Source of the DNA: Owenia fusiformis
Lineage: Eukaryota > Annelida > Polychaeta > Sabellida > Oweniidae
Assembly: GCA_903813345.2 (NCBI GenBank)
Contig: CAIIXF020000001.1
Location: 44,781,885 to 44,845,884 of the forward strand
Length of the DNA: 64,000 bases
Reading direction: 5' to 3'
Below the pieces are notes generated by a model. It saw only the letters and a list, made by a program, of their open reading frames with translations. It searched no databases and was not told the DNA's origin. Shown piece after piece: positions 60,079-64,000 of the stretch (its first letter is position 1; the number at the start of each line of letters is the position of its first letter). A program made the translations under genes and the position numbers.

Positions 60079-62734
60079 GGAGAACAGTTTACCTGTGACC
60101 TTCTCATAACTCTGTATCCTGCAATTACAGTATCAAGACACAAATTATGTGTTATTCCAAACATATCAAGTTTTTTTACATGGGATACCCTTTTATCTCC
60201 CTATGCAATGATTACTAAGAAAGTTTATTTTTTACTGTCATTTGAAAATAATCCCCTATTAGAAATCTTATGTATGACCATGGGCTCTATGGTATGACTT
60301 ATAAAGTTAAAGTTTTAATTATTGTAGTCATCTAAAAATTCATATGCCCAATGGTATATATTGATATTGTAAAATGTATACTTCTTTAAAATAGTTAATC
60401 TCTTTCTCTAGTTGAAGAAGATTAGAATTTGATAACAGAGGCATTATACAACAGCATTTGTAAACAAGTCAAGGCATTGTTTTGAGAACTATCATTGAAG
60501 AAAATATTTTATAATCCTTAGTCCTTTGAGATATTTAAAGGGTAATATGCAACATGTTAATGCAAACAATTAAGTCAAAGCATTGTTTATAAATGCTATA
60601 ATGTAAGAATGTATTGTATAATCATAAGTTCTTTGAAAATTTTAATCTCTTTCTTTTTGTCAAGATGAAATAGATTTTGCTTTGATTGGATTCTTTACTG
60701 GGAAAAAGGAAAATCAAAGTTGAAAAATGTTGTTGTATTACAAGGAAAGAACATTAGAATGTCAAAAATAAAGCCAGCGAATGGTTTTGGGTTAGAGCCC
60801 TTTTTTCAGTTTTGAACATTTTACATTGAGATCAGATCCCTAAAATTGATTTTTTCTAAGTTACATCTTCTAAATTGAATATTGTTTTTGAAATTCTTTT
60901 TATAATACTTTTCTTTACTAGGAAAAGGAAAATCAAAGTTGAAAAATGAATTTTTTATTTTTGTTATATTTCACTCCAACTGCATTAGCATTCTATAGGC
61001 TACAGAGGCTCACCAAACCATCAAATGCAAATAACCGTAAAATGTTGAAATCATGAAATAATTTAGTGATTTTTTTTTCAAATGAGTGCGCCATGTTGTA
61101 TATTACAAGGAAAGAACATTAGAAAGTCAAAAATAAAGCCAGTGAATGATTTTGGGTAAGAGCCATTTTTTCAGTTTTGAATATTTTACATTAAGAGTTC
61201 AGTAGGACCAATCCCTAAAATTGCTTTTCTCTTAGTTACATCTTCCAAATTGAATATTATTTTTGAAATTATCTTTATAATACATTTCTTAACCAAGAAA
61301 AGGGAATATATAAGTTGAATTAAAAATGAATTTTTTATTTTTGTTATATTTCACTCCAACTGCATTAGCATTCTATAGGCTACAGAGGCTCACCAAACCA
61401 TCAAACGCAAATAACCGTAAAATGTTGAAATCATGAAATAATTTAGTGATTTTTTTCAAAAGAGTGTGCCATGTTGTATATTACAAGAAAAGAACATTAG
61501 AAAGTCAAAAATAAAGCCAGTGAATGATTTTGGCTAAGAGCCGTTTTTTCAGTTTTGAATATTTTACATTAAGAGTTCAGTAGGACCAATCCCTAAAATT
61601 GCTTTTCTCTTAGTTACATCTTCCAAATTGAATATTATTTTTGAAATTATCTTTATAATACATTTCTTTACCAGGAAAAAGGAAAATCAAAGTTGAAAAA
61701 TGAATTTTTTATTTTTGTTATATTTCACTCCAACTGCACTAAAGCATTCTATAGGCTATAGAGGCTCACCAAACCATCAAACGCAAATAACCATAAAATG
61801 TTGAAATCATGGAATAATTTAGTGATTTTTTTCTAAAGAGTGGGCCACCTTGTATATTACAAGGAAAGAACATTAGAATGTCCAAAATAAAGCCAGTGAA
61901 TGATTTTGGGTAAGAGGCATTTTTTCTGTTTTGAACATTTTACATTGAGTTCAGTAGGACCGATCTCTAAAATTGATTTTATTTAAGTTACATCTTTCAA
62001 ATTGAATATTGTTTTTGAAATTCTTTTTATATTACCTTTCTTTACCAGGAAAAAAAGAAATTAAAGTTGAAAAATGATTTTCTTTGTTTTTGTTAACTTG
62101 CTTAAGCTTGATGACATCACAATATTATATTATATCCTACCTCTAGTTATTTTTGAGACTATTGTTGCTTGGTTTAAATGAGTCAACACAAACCACTGTT
62201 CATCTTTCTTGTTTTGTGTTGTGGTGTCCAAAACATTGAATTGCTCTTCTGGCTAAAATAACAGAAAAATCAACATATCTGTTTGAAAGGGTTTTGACCA
62301 CTGGGTTATACTTTGACAATTATAGTAATGATACTTTTAAGTGCATTCTCACAAATTATCATTATACATATTATGTTATATTATTACAAAATAGCTACAT
62401 GTTATACACAATGACACCATGAGGCATATATCAGGATTTACAAGAGCAAAATCCAATCAGACTATAAACTTAATGAAATATTGAGGAATCTGTTCAATCA
62501 AATGAAATCCAGTATTAGAACAATTTACATAGATACTAGAAATTTCTTCTTTTAGGTTATGCCTGGAACTAGTAACAATAATTATTTGAACATTAATATC
62601 AAACCTGATGACGATTCTAGTCTTGGGGAAAGCTTGGGTGGATGGAGGCAAGCTAACACTTTCACACAGCCTTTTACTATTTCAGCATCATTTGGATCGG
62701 ACTTTGTACAGCACTTTGATGGCGAGTTGTAATG
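60072..62734 (-). CDS. Candidate 3' exons of an unrecognised gene
   Basis: Three stretches on the minus strand have splice-like borders and agreeing phases: 62734-62605 (after CTTTCAG; begins HYNSPSKCCTKSDPNDAE), 62248-62141 (after TTTTAGCCAG; EEQFNVLDTTTQNKKDEQWF then VLTHLNQATIVSKITR, donor GTAGGA) and 60118-60072 (after ATTGCAG; YRVMRRSQVNCSPL then stop). Joined they give ~95 residues of ordinary composition. I recognise no family, no start exon is identified, and the 60-62 kb intron would hold the 375-bp repeats. The evidence is only open frames plus splice sites, so this may be chance. Confidence 0.3.
60690..62085. repeat. ~375-bp tandem repeat, ~3.7 units
   Basis: The words ATTACAAGGAAAGAACATTA, CCAACTGCATTAGCATTCTA and CTCACCAAACCATCAAA recur at ~370-380-bp spacing (starts near 60735, 61100, 61472, 61855). 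Outer units are more diverged than the middle two. No frame. Confidence 0.88.
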
Positions 62735-64000
62735 CTGAAAGTGAACATTGAATGATAAGGATACACAAATACTGAATTATTAAAAAAAATGATGACTTAG
62801 AGAATGTAGATCTTATCAAGGCACTCATGAATGGACAATCTTGACTTGGAAGTGGTCGTATCTTGGTAGCAAAATGATATATAACAATATTTGAGCTTTA
62901 AAGCACTCTCATAACTGAGATGTTGAGATCGCAGGTGACACACATGTGTATAACGTTGAACTACCCTTTGCATTCGTTTGACCTCACTTCTGAAAAGAAA
63001 GCTTCATCTTCACTCTTTCATTTTACAATAAATCTCACCGAGCCAATCAGAGTTCATCGTCGAAATACGGAAGACTTTCTATATGGTCATTTCCTCTGAC
63101 ATCCCCGCACAGTTAATGAGCACGTATTTTGCGTATGTTCCTTCCACTTTGCTGATTGGTTGAGAAAGGATCAGCATGGTAGATTTGAAATTATTGGGTT
63201 TACGAAAAAGACTGACCCCACCGACCACCCACCGGTCGATGTTTTCCACTGGTAGCCTCAAAACAGGGTTTGAAGAAAATGTGTAAAAGACCGACCATAT
63301 CATGTAAAAGACCGAACATATTTGTAGCCTTAAAATATTAATAATTTGATTTTGAATGTCAATCGTTGGGACTAGGCAACGGTTTTTACCGATTTTGTAC
63401 CTTGCAACGAATGGCAAGCAAACAAATTGGGCATGACCGTCTCCTCTCAATTAATTGTCCTGCCTTAGGTCCTAACCTATCATTAACCAACCTATCGTTT
63501 CTACGGGAATCTATCCTAATTTTTTACTGAAATTTAACAATTTCGAAACAAAAATGATTTGTTATCGTCATAGCCTACTGAATACTGAACACGATATTAC
63601 ATGCGTTCTCTTATCGGGATTAAAAGTGACTTGCCATTTCAGTACACCATTAGAAAGCTTTTTTTGTCATATCAAATGTAGTTTTTACCAGTTGACGTTT
63701 GACAACTGAGAAATCAAACATAACGTTACGACGTCAACATCGACGATGTTTGTGTGTTTTTGTTATTGCGTTTCATATGAATGAATTTAATGCAATGTTA
63801 CGTGCGTTTTTTTCCAAAGTGACTAAACAGGATGAAATTGGTCTTCTAACTAATCACGACCTAGTAAAGGTACTATAGTCATTGGATTCCCAGTTTTAGT
63901 TTTACTTCTAAATGTAATTTTGCATTTTTTCATCTTTATGAAAAAGACCGTCAGCCGACCACCGACCACATGTACCCAACTGTGGAGAGTGACCGGTCGG
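62735..64000. other. No supported gene, GACCGACCACC-rich end
   Basis: The words GAAAAAGACTGACC / CACCGACCACC at 63202-63230 recur in the same orientation at 63938-63965, next to the window edge, suggesting a repeat element that continues outside. The 123-codon minus frame at 63079 has no recognisable domain. Confidence 0.4.

Noticed and set aside
62798-62973. Possible start exon reading MQRVVQRYTHVCHLRSQHLS on the minus strand
   Set aside because: No convincing donor in the right phase to join 62734; left out of the candidate gene.
63079-63450. 123-codon minus frame
   Set aside because: Overlaps a GACCGACCACC repeat, no domain, no splice context.

Overview
The window is eukaryotic nuclear DNA from an animal. 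It is AT-rich, its genes carry many GT-AG introns, and it is packed with short inverted-repeat transposons, mariner remnants and LINE pieces. Gene content (PARS2, SLC17A9, BLCAP, TSR2, a Tctex1-domain gene, a multi-TIR gene) and the repeat flora fit a marine invertebrate, probably a non-vertebrate deuterostome. I infer that lineage; the sequence alone does not settle it.

Layout. 1-7.7 kb is repeats. 7.8-18.9 kb (minus) is a complete 11-exon mitochondrial prolyl-tRNA synthetase (PARS2). Two of its introns hold minisatellites grown from the exon end plus splice donor; one array is split by a DNA transposon that itself contains a second one, and another intron carries a 5'-truncated LINE with a clear target-site duplication. 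23.4-24.1 kb (plus) is a single-exon Tctex1-domain gene (DYNLT5-like). 27.8-34.6 kb (minus) is a four-exon gene for an 816-residue TIR-SAM-TIR-TIR protein. An initiator tRNA-Met lies at 37.4 kb (minus). 37.9-49.6 kb (plus) is a complete SLC17A9-type vesicular transporter in which one exon exists as three tandem, diverged, intact copies that look mutually exclusive. 54.5-55.5 kb (minus) holds TSR2 and BLCAP, intronless in their coding parts and only 180 bp apart. 55.5-64 kb is mostly repeats, with weak evidence for exons of an unrecognised minus-strand gene at 60.1-62.7 kb.

The genes share no obvious pathway: mitochondrial translation, dynein-linked transport, TIR/SAM signalling, translation initiation, vesicular anion or nucleotide loading, 40S ribosome maturation and a small membrane protein. 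This is normal for an animal genome; only the BLCAP/TSR2 spacing suggests shared expression.

The points most worth a second look are the triplicated SLC17A9 exon, the TIR-SAM-TIR-TIR architecture, the two minisatellites seeded on splice donors of one gene, and 28-45 bp palindromic insertions flanked by 7-9 bp duplications, which look like transposons reduced to their two ends.
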